The notes under the pieces are model-generated. The model ran no database searches and had not been told where the DNA came from. It saw only the letters and a list, made by a program, of their open reading frames with translations. A DNA stretch of 64,000 bases, taken from an uncultured Lactobacillus sp. Its GTDB lineage: Bacteria > Bacillota > Bacilli > Lactobacillales > Lactobacillaceae. The position numbers were made by a program, and so were the translations under genes. This document shows positions 17,124 through 26,326 of this stretch, in pieces. Each line of letters starts with the position of its first letter. Positions within the stretch are counted from its first letter, which is position 1. The DNA lies in NCBI GenBank assembly GCA_937874185.1, contig CALNAK010000035.1, positions 72,611-136,610 on the forward strand. Direction: 5' to 3'.

Positions 17124-17153
17124 AGTATCGCACGTTTACCTACTACAAGTCAA
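17124..17153 (-). promoter_or_regulatory. Possible promoter of the structured RNA
   Basis: Minus-strand TTGACT (17148-17153), 18-bp spacer, GATACT (17124-17129), just after the stop of the lepA-like gene. The -35 is 5/6 and the -10 is 4/6 of consensus. Confidence 0.4.
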
Positions 17154-17159
17154 CATAAA

Positions 17160-18953
17160 TTAATCATCTAAATCCAAAATTGCATTGAAGACTTTTTGTG
17201 GCAATTGAATCTCATTTCTTGCAGCTTGGCTCTTATTGGAACTTTGTTTTCTTAATAGTGCTTGCTTTTTAGACGTACTGTATTTTTTTCCATTTACTGC
17301 GGCGTTCTTGCGCAATGGGGGGATATCGACACGGGCAACGACTTTATTTTCAACCATGATTTGAGTTGGCATTGGTTGTAGTCGTCTGGGAATCGTATAC
17401 TTCAACTTTTCAACTAACTTTTGTGACATTGCTTGAACATCACTGCGGTGAGCCACAAAAGTCAAGGCGTCAACGTGTGAATAGTTAACTAGAACTTCAG
17501 CTTTCACAACGTCGGCCATTTCATAATCAACAAATTCACTCGTCATACTAGCATAACCATGTGAGACGGATTTCAATTGGTTAAAAAAGTTATAGGCAAT
17601 TTCTGACAACGGCATCTTATACGTTAATTCAGCGTACTTACTGCCGTTCGACATGTCCACAAATTCACCCTTAAATCGATCCGCAATCTTCATTACATCA
17701 CTGATAGAATCTTCTGGAGTATCAATTTTAACGTTGAACATTGGCTCTTCAATATAGTCAATTTCATGGAAATCTGGAATTTGAACCGGATTATTGACCT
17801 CCATTACGGAATCATCTTTCTTCAAATGAATTCGATAAGGAACATTTGGTGCAGTCGTCAAAACTTCAACACCGAATTCATCATGTAGTCGTTCTTTAAT
17901 GATCTGTAGATGGAAGATTCCCAAGAAACCGCCACGGAATCCGGCTCCTAACGCATCTGAAGTTTCGGGTGTGATTTGTAATGATGAATCATTTAACTTT
18001 AATTTATAGATAGCATCTTTTAATTCCTTATACTCACCAACTGGGAAGATACCCGCAAAAACCATGGATTTGGCGGGTTTATAGCCTGGTAAAGCTGTTT
18101 CAGTTGGATTATCCAGGTCAGTAATCGTATCACCCACACGTACATGTTCTGGATCTTTAATCCCAGTCACAATATAACCAACATCCCCAGCCGACATTTC
18201 TTTCACAGGAACCCGCATTGGGGTCAAAATTCCAATTTCACTTGCTGACAAAGTCTCGGAATTAGCCATCATTTTCAGCTTAGTTTGGGTAGTGATTTTC
18301 CCGTCAACTAGTCTGATATATGCAATAACACCTTTGAAAGTATCATAGGCTGAATCAAAAATCAGTGCCTTCAATGGCGCCTTAGCATCCCCAGCTGGAG
18401 CTGGTAAATCTTTGGTGATTGCTTCCAGAACTTCGTGCACACCGAGTCCAGTTTTAGCAGAGATTTGTAAAATTTCCACATCAGCCAACTCAGGAGCTAA
18501 ATCACGAATTTGGCTTTCAGTCATCTCAATTTGTGCGTTAGGACTATCAACCTTATTAATAACTGGCAAAATTTTCAACTTATTATTTTGAGCTAAACGG
18601 AAATTGGCTACAGTTTGAGCCTGAACACCTTGTGTAGCATCAACCAATAAAATAGCTCCATCACTGGCAGCTAAACTCTTTGACACCTCATAACTGAAGT
18701 CGACGTGTCCGGGAGTATCAATAAAATTGAATTCATACTTTTGACCATCATCAGCCTTGTAAACATTTCTAACAGTCCGTGATTTGACCGTTACACCGTG
18801 TTCTCTTTCAACTGCCATATCATCTAGCAATTGATCCTGCATTTCACGTTTATTGATCGTATCTGTTTGTTCCATAATTCGATCAGCCAAAGTAGATTTA
18901 CCGTGGTCAATATGGGCAATAATGGAAAAGTTTCTAATATTTGTTTGTTTCAT
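17160..18953 (-). CDS. lepA: LepA/EF4-type translational GTPase, divergent paralog
   Basis: 597 residues. The GTPase domain has AHIDHGKSTLADR (G1), DTPGHVDFSYEVS (G3) and NKVD (G4). EF-G-like domains follow, with LGAGFRGGFLGIFHLQIIKERL as in LepA. LepA acts on ribosomes, promoting back-translocation or biogenesis. The LepA-specific C-terminal domain is degenerate: where the family has LRKNVLAKCYGGDISRK, this protein reads LRKNAAVNGKKYSTSKK, and the later lysine-rich tail is altered. The usual lepA sits near the dnaK operon; this one stands alone, so it is probably a second copy, as known in some lactobacilli. The assignment as a paralog is inference. Confidence 0.88.
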   Translation of the reverse strand: MKQTNIRNFSIIAHIDHGKSTLADRIMEQTDTINKREMQDQLLDDMAVEREHGVTVKSRTVRNVYKADDGQKYEFNFIDTPGHVDFSYEVSKSLAASDGAILLVDATQGVQAQTVANFRLAQNNKLKILPVINKVDSPNAQIEMTESQIRDLAPELADVEILQISAKTGLGVHEVLEAITKDLPAPAGDAKAPLKALIFDSAYDTFKGVIAYIRLVDGKITTQTKLKMMANSETLSASEIGILTPMRVPVKEMSAGDVGYIVTGIKDPEHVRVGDTITDLDNPTETALPGYKPAKSMVFAGIFPVGEYKELKDAIYKLKLNDSSLQITPETSDALGAGFRGGFLGIFHLQIIKERLHDEFGVEVLTTAPNVPYRIHLKKDDSVMEVNNPVQIPDFHEIDYIEEPMFNVKIDTPEDSISDVMKIADRFKGEFVDMSNGSKYAELTYKMPLSEIAYNFFNQLKSVSHGYASMTSEFVDYEMADVVKAEVLVNYSHVDALTFVAHRSDVQAMSQKLVEKLKYTIPRRLQPMPTQIMVENKVVARVDIPPLRKNAAVNGKKYSTSKKQALLRKQSSNKSQAARNEIQLPQKVFNAILDLDD

Positions 18954-19101
18954 TTTTCTCTCCTCAACTCAATAATTAACCGTTTGAATTGGCACTGAGA
19001 AAGTTAATCTGTACCAATTAATTTAGTTGATTCTAACTAAAAGTATTTCTCTATTTATCATAATTAACACACTCATTTCAAAATTAACAACATAAGTTAG
19101 T

Positions 19102-19148
19102 ATTATAGACCTCTAGTATATAAAAACAATTGGTCTACTTTACCAATT
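19102..19148 (-). promoter_or_regulatory. Possible promoter and inverted repeat upstream of the lepA-like gene
   Basis: Minus-strand TTGTTT (19124-19129), a 16-bp spacer, TATAAT (19102-19107). An inverted repeat AATTGGT-N7-ACCAATT (19128-19148) covers the -35 and could bind a regulator. The rest of the 18954-19361 gap is AT-rich without other recognised features apart from a terminator. Confidence 0.4.
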
Positions 19149-19249
19149 AGTTCACATTTAGCCCTGCCCTTGAATTATTCAATCCAAAACTAGATATAGA
19201 TTCAACAAATTAGTCATAATCCATTATTTTAGTATCCGTTTCCAAAACA

Positions 19250-19282
19250 AAAAGGCTGAAACCCGCATAGTTTCGGCCTTTT
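19250..19282. terminator. Terminator after Gfo/Idh/MocA gene
   Basis: AAAGGCTGAAAC and GTTTCGGCCTTT stem with A and T tracts on each side, downstream of the minus-strand oxidoreductase gene. Confidence 0.75.
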
Positions 19283-19361
19283 AGTCTGCAATTGTTTCAC
19301 ATGGAACATATTGTATTAAGACATACGTTTGCCCCAACATATTGTGGTAGGTTCCAATCAA

Positions 19362-20270
19362 TCACTTTTGTAAAGTTTGTGTTAAGTCATAACACAACTT
19401 ATGACTCAAAATAGAAGATTCTGGACTAACTGGATTATCTAGTCCTTCAGAAACAGCAGTGAGGAATGCTTTAATAATTGGATCAAAGCCTCGAGTGACC
19501 AAAGTTTCTTCCCAATCTGGACGTGATTGTTGAACTTGTAGTCCAGTTTGATAAGTTTCCAACAAGTTTAAATTAGTTACAACTTGGCGCATGGCCGAAC
19601 TCTGAACAGTTGAGAGTTCCAAATTACTGCCACCGACCATATTAGTAATGATCTGCGCCTGACATTTATCGCCTGTCAAAGTAATATAGCCTTGTTCCAA
19701 ATTTCCATTGTCAGTTACTAAAAAGTTATTAACGTTCTTCACTTTTTCATCCATCAAGTAAACTGCTGTATCAACTGAATGAATCATCAAATCAAAGATA
19801 GCAAATTTAGTTGGTTGAATAGCTTTCTCACGAATCTTTTCTGAGTAAATAGTTCGCTTGTCAGCAATCTTTTTGAGCTCCTGATTAAATGGTGCGAAGC
19901 GTCGATTAAAACCACACGTCAGCAATAATCCCTTCTGTTCAGCCAATTGGTATAATGACTCCACCTCAGATAATTCTTCTGAAATTGGCTTATCAACATA
20001 AACATTGATACCAGATTCTAATAGTTGTTTGATAATCGCAAAATGCGTTTGTGTGGGCGTATGTACAAAGACAGCTAAAGGCTTTTCAGCAATTAATTCA
20101 TCAAGTGTTTGATGAAAATGTTTGAAGCCATACTTCTTTTCAAGTTGCTCTCCTTTAGCTTTATTTCTTGTTGTTAAATGCCATTCATACTTATCTTGTA
20201 AAGTTGCCATCACTGGTAAATATGCTTTCTGAGCAATATTTCCTAAGCCAATAACACCAATTTTTTCCAT
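19362..20270 (-). CDS. Gfo/Idh/MocA-family oxidoreductase
   Basis: 302 residues from the ATG. N-terminal Rossmann motif GVIGLGNIAQKAYLP, then VDKPISEE as the EKP-like motif, and a C-terminal domain with DLMIHSVDTAVYL. It belongs to the same superfamily as the protein at 12545-13594 but is not a close copy. The substrate is unknown. The ATG at 20270 is preferred over GTG 20282, which overlaps the GGAG ribosome binding site. It follows the UvrA-like gene by about 18 bp and is likely cotranscribed with it, an odd pairing with no obvious shared function. Confidence 0.88.
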   Translation of the reverse strand: MEKIGVIGLGNIAQKAYLPVMATLQDKYEWHLTTRNKAKGEQLEKKYGFKHFHQTLDELIAEKPLAVFVHTPTQTHFAIIKQLLESGINVYVDKPISEELSEVESLYQLAEQKGLLLTCGFNRRFAPFNQELKKIADKRTIYSEKIREKAIQPTKFAIFDLMIHSVDTAVYLMDEKVKNVNNFLVTDNGNLEQGYITLTGDKCQAQIITNMVGGSNLELSTVQSSAMRQVVTNLNLLETYQTGLQVQQSRPDWEETLVTRGFDPIIKAFLTAVSEGLDNPVSPESSILSHKLCYDLTQTLQK

Positions 20271-20288
20271 ATTATCAATCACTCCAAC

Positions 20289-22820
20289 TTAAAGATTAAA
20301 TAACTGCAAATGCTCTTTGAGATACTTGCCGGTTAAACTAGCAGAGTTATTTGCAATCGTTTTCGGTGTACCCGTTGCAATAATTTTACCACCATTGATA
20401 CCACCTTCAGGTCCCAAATCGTTAATATAGTCAGCATTTGAAATAATGTCTAGGTCATGCTCAATGACAATAATCGTTGCGTGACGCTTGAGCAATTTAT
20501 TGAAGACGTCGATCAAGACACCAACATCCTTAGGGTGCAACCCAACACTTGGTTCATCAAAGATAAATAGTTGATTCTTCTGACTACTCTTCATATAAGT
20601 GACCAACTTCAAGCGTTGAGCCTCTCCACCAGACAAAGTTGGCGTACTCTCACCCAGTTTGAGATAACTCAAACCGATGCTGATCAAGACATCCAAAGTA
20701 TTTTTAATTCGAGGAACATCTTCAAAGAACGTATCAGCCTCACGAACTGACATATCCAAAATTTCAGCCAAATTCTTACCATGCCAAGTTATATCGAGAA
20801 TCTCCTTCTTATAACGATTACCGTGGCAGACCGGGCAAACTTGAACGATGTCAGGCAAATATTGAATATCAAGTGTAATCACACCCGTTCCCCCACAATT
20901 AGGGCAGGCACCCTGTTTATTGTTGTATGAGAAGTACGTTGGCGTGAATTTCTTAGTCTTCGCAGCATCTGTTTCAGAGAAAAGTTTTCGTAAACGATCC
21001 AAAATTTTCGTATAAGTTCCAACCGTTGAACGAACATTTTTACCAATCGGAATTGAATCCACTGTCACAATATTCTTAATGTCCGCATTGTCGACCGACC
21101 TAACAAATTTAGGCAACTTTTCACCAGCAATTTTATCCTTCAAAGCCGGTAGTAAACTATCAAAAATCAAAGTAGTTTTACCAGACCCAGACATCCCCGA
21201 AACCACGTTCAAAGACTCCTTACTGAACTTAGCCGTCATGTCGTGAATGTTATAGCGGTCCCCAATTTGTACACTTATAGTGCCATTTTGGAAAGGTTTT
21301 GTCTGCTTATGTTTGATGATTGATGCGGTCCCCGTCAGATATGGCTCAATAACAGAATTCTTATTCTGCTTAATTTCATCAACGGTTCCTTCAGTAATAA
21401 CACGACCACCATCTTTACCAGAATCTGGACCGATTTCAATCACATAATCAGCCGCCGCAATAATACTAGTATCGTGATCAACTACAATCAAAGAGTTACC
21501 TAGTTGAACTAATTCCCGCAAAATTTTTATTAGACCGTCAACGTTAGCTGCATGTAAACCAACGCTCGGTTCATCCAACACATACAAGACACCAGTCATT
21601 TGATTTCGAATGGTTCTAGCTAATTGGATTCGTTGTAATTCACCAGTCGATAAAGTATTTCCAGCACGTGAAATGGACAAATAATTTAAGCCTAAATCAA
21701 CGATGGGTGACAACAAATCGAGTAATTCATTGGTCAAATTTTTACCCAAATCTTGCATGTCATTTGGCAACCAATCCATGATTTTTTGACAGAAATCTTG
21801 TAATTCAGAAATGGTAAATTGGCTTACTTCAGCAATATTCTTGCCAACAAGTTCATTGCTGAACAACTTCGGATTGAAGCGACTGCCGTGACAATCTGGG
21901 CAGATTTTTTCTGAATAAAATCTTTCTAGTCGAGTCAATGTTGTTTCATTTTTAGTACTCTTTAAACTGTTTCTAACAGCGGTAAAAGCGTTCTCGTACA
22001 GGGCATTCAGGCGGAATGAGCGACCAGTTTTAGTTGGTACGAGAATCTCCTTTTTCTGTTCCTTACCATTAATGACAATATCTTGTTCTTCTTTGGTCAA
22101 ATCCTTAAATGGCACATCGGTTCTGACGCCGAGTTCCTTAATAATGTCTTTTTGAAGGGTCCGACCAGGCAAGCCCCATGATCTAACGGCACCCTCATCA
22201 ATGGTCAAATTTCGATCTGGAATAATCTTATCTAATTCAATTTCTTTTAAGAAACCAGTTCCCTGACACGTTGGGCAGGCTCCGTCAGAATTAAAGGCAA
22301 AGTCCTCGGCACTAAAGGCCATGAATTGAACGCCACATGTTGGACAAGTCATCATCCCCATTGATTCATCTGTACTGGGCAAATCCATTACTTCAGAAAT
22401 TTTCAAAGTTGGATCTAAACGATGTCCATTGGGACATTTTATTGAAGCTAATCGCGAATACATCAAACGTAAAATATTCAAACTTTCGGTCATTGTTCCA
22501 ACAGTCGAGCGAACACTTGGAACGGTTGGACGTTGACGAAGGGCAATTGTCGAAGGTAGATTTTTGATATTTTTGACATCAGATCTACCCATTTGGGTAA
22601 TTCTTCTTCTAGTATATGTTGATAAGGCGTTGAGGTATTTTCGAGCCCCTTCTGCATAGATAGTATCCATTGCCAGAGAAGATTTCCCCGAACCCGATAC
22701 GCCGGTGATTGCTACAAAAGAATTCAGCGGTATATCAACATCGATATTTTTGAGATTATTGGCGTTGGCGCCGATAACTTCAATGTTATCTGGTATGTAA
22801 TTTTTATGTCTAATAGTCAT
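20289..22820 (-). CDS. UvrA-like ABC ATPase, short paralog (UvrA2 type)
   Basis: 843 residues against about 940 for housekeeping UvrA. Two ABC ATPase modules are seen: Walker A GVSGSGKSSLAMD near residue 39 and GMSGSGKTTLIFD in the second half. The signatures are LSTGELQRIQLAR and LSGGEAQRLKL, each followed by DEPSVGLH. Zinc-binding CxxC pairs (CPTCQGTGF, CPDCHGSRF, CPNCGGTGV, CPVCHGNRY) are present. The shorter length suggests loss of the UvrB-binding region, typical of UvrA2-like proteins linked to DNA-damaging drug tolerance rather than standard excision repair. The first signature carries Thr instead of Gly. First gene of a two-gene unit with the downstream oxidoreductase. Confidence 0.9.
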   Translation of the reverse strand: MTIRHKNYIPDNIEVIGANANNLKNIDVDIPLNSFVAITGVSGSGKSSLAMDTIYAEGARKYLNALSTYTRRRITQMGRSDVKNIKNLPSTIALRQRPTVPSVRSTVGTMTESLNILRLMYSRLASIKCPNGHRLDPTLKISEVMDLPSTDESMGMMTCPTCGVQFMAFSAEDFAFNSDGACPTCQGTGFLKEIELDKIIPDRNLTIDEGAVRSWGLPGRTLQKDIIKELGVRTDVPFKDLTKEEQDIVINGKEQKKEILVPTKTGRSFRLNALYENAFTAVRNSLKSTKNETTLTRLERFYSEKICPDCHGSRFNPKLFSNELVGKNIAEVSQFTISELQDFCQKIMDWLPNDMQDLGKNLTNELLDLLSPIVDLGLNYLSISRAGNTLSTGELQRIQLARTIRNQMTGVLYVLDEPSVGLHAANVDGLIKILRELVQLGNSLIVVDHDTSIIAAADYVIEIGPDSGKDGGRVITEGTVDEIKQNKNSVIEPYLTGTASIIKHKQTKPFQNGTISVQIGDRYNIHDMTAKFSKESLNVVSGMSGSGKTTLIFDSLLPALKDKIAGEKLPKFVRSVDNADIKNIVTVDSIPIGKNVRSTVGTYTKILDRLRKLFSETDAAKTKKFTPTYFSYNNKQGACPNCGGTGVITLDIQYLPDIVQVCPVCHGNRYKKEILDITWHGKNLAEILDMSVREADTFFEDVPRIKNTLDVLISIGLSYLKLGESTPTLSGGEAQRLKLVTYMKSSQKNQLFIFDEPSVGLHPKDVGVLIDVFNKLLKRHATIIVIEHDLDIISNADYINDLGPEGGINGGKIIATGTPKTIANNSASLTGKYLKEHLQLFNL

Positions 22821-22965
22821 AATTTCTCCCTTCAGTCATGCGTCGAGTATAACATTCAAAAAGTCATTTTCATTGTCTTAGGACCTATGGCAATTGATGG
22901 TTTTTCTTTTATTTATCAAACGATAAACGACGGAACAATTTTAAAAGCTGTTGGTATAGTCAAAG

Positions 22966-23008
22966 AAAGAGCGTGTCGCTTGCGACACGCTCTTTCCGAT
23001 TTTTTTTA
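22966..23008. terminator. Perfect-palindrome terminator
   Basis: AAAGAGCGTGTCGC and GCGACACGCTCTTT form an uninterrupted stem with a 2-nt centre, T-rich on both strands. It ends the minus-strand lipoprotein gene, whose stop codon is within the flanking A tract. Confidence 0.85.
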
Positions 23009-24046
23009 TTCAAAAATGTCATGCCACTCCCGCTTCCATTGCGGCAAATCTTGATTAACCTGCTCAAAATCCACCGTTACGGCGTTACGTGAAGTGCCTT
23101 TATCAGTTAAATATCGATTATTTTTAACATCCGCTTGTTGATTTACCGGAGCCTCATTCAATGAATCCTTAGCAGCAACCTTTTCCTGAACATTTTTACT
23201 AATTCGATAATCCAAATACTTATAGGATTCGTCAACATTCTTACTATCCTTCAAAATTGAGACCATCTTATAATTAGCAACACGATCAAAGGCATTGGGA
23301 TTAACATACTTCAAATTAGGATTATCTACCAAAATCTTACTAACCGCAGAGCCATTAACCACAGCAACATCAACCTGACCCTTTTTAAACATTTGATTCA
23401 ATTCAGGAATAGTTTTATACGTCTTTGTTCCAGGCCCTAAATCTTTCAAAGCCTCAAAAGCGTACTTTCCATGTAGACCAATTCCAGTACCAACGAATGA
23501 ACTAGTACTTCTATATTGAGAATAAATGCTAGCTATTTGTACCATAGCTGGACCAAACGTCGTCGAAATATCAGGAATAGCCGGATTATTAACCCAACCC
23601 TTATCCCATAACTGTGACGTAAAATCCATTCCATTCACTTTTTTAGGATCATACAAGAGAACTAAAGTATCAATTGAGTACGGAAGACTATTAGTTTTTT
23701 TAGCAAGCTTTTGTTGTTCACTTGATAAATGAGAAAAATTCTTCAAACGTTTGAAATCGAGTTTCCTTAATTTACCAGCATTATTAAGCGTTACGGCATC
23801 GTTTTGCGACAGTTCAATCACATCACTACTACCACTTTTCTTAATTCTACTTGAATCACCAGCAAATTGCCCCTTAACATTTAAATCATTGGCTTTACCA
23901 AAAGGATCTAAAACATCTTTAGTCATCTGCTTTTCATTAGTATTGAAAGTCGAAACAGAGAATTCCTTTTGAGACCTACATCCCGTAATTAACAACATCA
24001 TCATTAAAGCAGTAATAGTTAGTAATAATTTCAATCGCCTATTCAT
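23006..24046 (-). CDS. Extracellular solute-binding lipoprotein (ABC type), orphan
   Basis: 346 residues. A lipoprotein signal peptide ends in LLITGC, with the lipidated Cys about residue 23. The mature part has the periplasmic-binding fold seen in polyamine/iron-type binding proteins: NSLPYSIDTLVLLYDPKKV in the hinge region and a late PVNQQA. The start at 24046 is chosen for its AGGAGG ribosome binding site (24053-24058); an upstream in-frame extension to 24091 lacks one. No permease or ATPase gene adjoins it, so the ligand and transporter are unknown. Confidence 0.8.
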   Translation of the reverse strand: MNRRLKLLLTITALMMMLLITGCRSQKEFSVSTFNTNEKQMTKDVLDPFGKANDLNVKGQFAGDSSRIKKSGSSDVIELSQNDAVTLNNAGKLRKLDFKRLKNFSHLSSEQQKLAKKTNSLPYSIDTLVLLYDPKKVNGMDFTSQLWDKGWVNNPAIPDISTTFGPAMVQIASIYSQYRSTSSFVGTGIGLHGKYAFEALKDLGPGTKTYKTIPELNQMFKKGQVDVAVVNGSAVSKILVDNPNLKYVNPNAFDRVANYKMVSILKDSKNVDESYKYLDYRISKNVQEKVAAKDSLNEAPVNQQADVKNNRYLTDKGTSRNAVTVDFEQVNQDLPQWKREWHDIFE

Positions 24047-24193
24047 CAAAATCCTCCTAAAAATATTAATTGTTACCTTATTCACAATCATAGTAGAATT
24101 ACATGTTTTTAGATAGTAGTTTCCAGAATTAAAATATTATCCAACACAAACTATTTCAATATTTAATTACCCTAAAATCATAAAATACCAAAC

Positions 24194-24357
24194 TAGCCTG
24201 GAGTAAAAATCAAAATTGGCTCAGTTGTGAAATTTTTCTTAGCTGACGAAGTCAGATTAGAAAAAGGCCAATCTTGGAAACAAATCCGCTTTTTGGAATT
24301 GATTTCAAGTCGTGCCCACAACGTTCCAGCCAAATTTTGATTTTTACGGAAGGCGGC
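24194..24357 (-). repeat. Dispersed structured repeat, family A copy 4
   Basis: Minus-strand copy starting GCCGCCTTCCGTAAAAATC and ending TACTCCAGGCTAG. The outer arms AATCAAAATTTGGCT and AGCCAATTTTGATT pair, with inner hairpins as in the other copies. It lies 53 bp 3' of mnmG in mnmG's orientation. The remainder of the 24047-24410 gap holds no recognised gene. Confidence 0.88.
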
Positions 24358-24410
24358 AACAAAAAAAGCCCCCACTCCCTATAAAGGAAATGAAGACTAA
24401 AATATATTAA

Positions 24411-26318
24411 TTATTCAGCTTTAGGCAATTTAGCAATTCTACCTTGTTCAATATAAACACTCAAAATACTAATATCAGCGGGGTTAACACCACTAATACG
24501 ACTAGCTTGAGCAATTGTTTCAGGATTGATCTTAGACAACTTTTGAACGGCCTCAGTAGCTAAACTATCGACCTTTGTATAATCGATTCTAGCAGGAATC
24601 TTCTTTGATTCCATCTTTTTAAGACGTTCAATTTGAAGTTCTTCCTTCTTGATATAACCAGCATACTTAGTAGCAATTTCAACTTGTTCAGCAACACGGT
24701 TATCAACTGGATAATCGGCTTCACCAACCATGTCGATAATATCAGAATAGTGAACTTCTGGTCTTCTCAAGAAATGATCAGCCAAAATTCCATCTTTCAA
24801 AGGCTTCAAATCATGAGCCTTCAAGAATGGTAAAGCTTGCTTTGGTGTAATCATCTTACGAGAAATGCGGTTCAATTCCATTTCAATTGTTTGACGCTTT
24901 TCTTTAAAGACGTTATAACGCTTGTCACTGATTAAACCTAATGCATATCCCTTGTCAGTTAAACGAAGGTCAGCATTATCATGACGTAAGATCAAACGAT
25001 ATTCAGCGCGACTTGTCAAAAGACGATATGGTTCGTTAGTACCCTTTGTAACTAAGTCATCGATCAATACACCGATATAAGCTTCATCACGGCGAAGTAC
25101 GAATGGATCCTTACCTTGTGCACGAAGTGCCGCATTGATTCCGGCCATAAGTCCTTGTCCAGCAGCTTCTTCATATCCAGAAGTTCCGTTCATTTGACCA
25201 GCAGTAAAGAGGTTCTTAACAACTTTTGTTTCTAGGTTAGACTTCAATTGCCATGGTTCGATAACATCGTATTCAATTGCATAACCAGGACGCATCAACT
25301 TAGCGTTTTGTAGTCCAGCAACTGAATGCAACATCTTTAATTGAACTTCCTCAGGCATTGATGTTGAAAAATCACCAACATAATATTCTTGAGTATCTCG
25401 GCCTTCTGGTTCAAGGAAGATTTGGTGTCTTGGCTTGTCAGCGAAACGAACGACCTTATCTTCGATTGAAGGACAATATCTAGGACCAACACCCTTGATA
25501 ACACCAGAAAACATTGGTGCGCGATCAAGATTTTCACGAATAATGTTATGTGTATCAGCGTTTGTATAAGTCATCCAACAAGAAATTTGGTGTTGTAAGT
25601 AACTTGAATCAGGTGTCTCAAATGAGAAATGATTTGGTTCCTTATCACCAGGTTGTTCAATTGTTTGATCAAAATCAATCGTATTCTTATTAACACGTGG
25701 AGGTGTACCAGTCTTGAAACGAGTCAACTTGAATCCATTTTCTTCAAGACTTTCTGAGAGCTTGATTGAAGGAATACTGTTATTAGGACCTGATGAATAC
25801 ATCAATTCTCCAATGATGATCTTGCCTCGTGAAGAAGTACCAGCTGTTAAAACAACTGACTTAGCGTGATATCTAGCACCGGTAGCTGTAACGATACCTT
25901 TGCAGACGCCATCTTCAACGATCAACTTCTCAGCCATACCTTGGCGAAGTGTTAAGTTAGGTTCATTTTCCAAAACATCTTTCATAACACGGTGATACAT
26001 GTTCTTATCAGCTTGGGCACGCAAAGCACGAACGGCTGGGCCTTTACCGGTATTGAGCATTCTCATCTGGATATAAGTCTTATCAATGTTACGTCCCATT
26101 TCACCACCAAGGGCGTCAATTTCACGTACAACGATTCCCTTAGCTGGTCCACCAACTGAAGGATTACATGGCATAAAGGCTACCATATCCAAATTAATTG
26201 TAACTAACAAAGTTTTTTCACCCATACGTGCAGCTGACAAAGCAGCTTCTGAACCAGCATGGCCGGCACCTACAACAATGACGTCATAAGTTTCTGAATC
26301 AAATTCCTTAATTTCCAT
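24411..26318 (-). CDS. mnmG: tRNA uridine 5-carboxymethylaminomethyl modification enzyme MnmG
   Basis: 635 residues, the standard length. Forms a complex with MnmE to install the cmnm5 group at wobble U34 of certain tRNAs, using FAD and methylene-THF. The FAD-binding dinucleotide motif VVGAGHAGSEAALSAARMG lies near residue 15. MPCNPSVGGPAKG and GTSGYEEAAGQGLMAGINAA are characteristic, as is the C-terminal helical region ASRISGVNPADISIL. It begins 8 bp after the mnmE stop, with which it is cotranscribed. Confidence 0.98.
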   Translation of the reverse strand: MEIKEFDSETYDVIVVGAGHAGSEAALSAARMGEKTLLVTINLDMVAFMPCNPSVGGPAKGIVVREIDALGGEMGRNIDKTYIQMRMLNTGKGPAVRALRAQADKNMYHRVMKDVLENEPNLTLRQGMAEKLIVEDGVCKGIVTATGARYHAKSVVLTAGTSSRGKIIIGELMYSSGPNNSIPSIKLSESLEENGFKLTRFKTGTPPRVNKNTIDFDQTIEQPGDKEPNHFSFETPDSSYLQHQISCWMTYTNADTHNIIRENLDRAPMFSGVIKGVGPRYCPSIEDKVVRFADKPRHQIFLEPEGRDTQEYYVGDFSTSMPEEVQLKMLHSVAGLQNAKLMRPGYAIEYDVIEPWQLKSNLETKVVKNLFTAGQMNGTSGYEEAAGQGLMAGINAALRAQGKDPFVLRRDEAYIGVLIDDLVTKGTNEPYRLLTSRAEYRLILRHDNADLRLTDKGYALGLISDKRYNVFKEKRQTIEMELNRISRKMITPKQALPFLKAHDLKPLKDGILADHFLRRPEVHYSDIIDMVGEADYPVDNRVAEQVEIATKYAGYIKKEELQIERLKKMESKKIPARIDYTKVDSLATEAVQKLSKINPETIAQASRISGVNPADISILSVYIEQGRIAKLPKAE

Positions 26319-26326
26319 CTTTTCAC

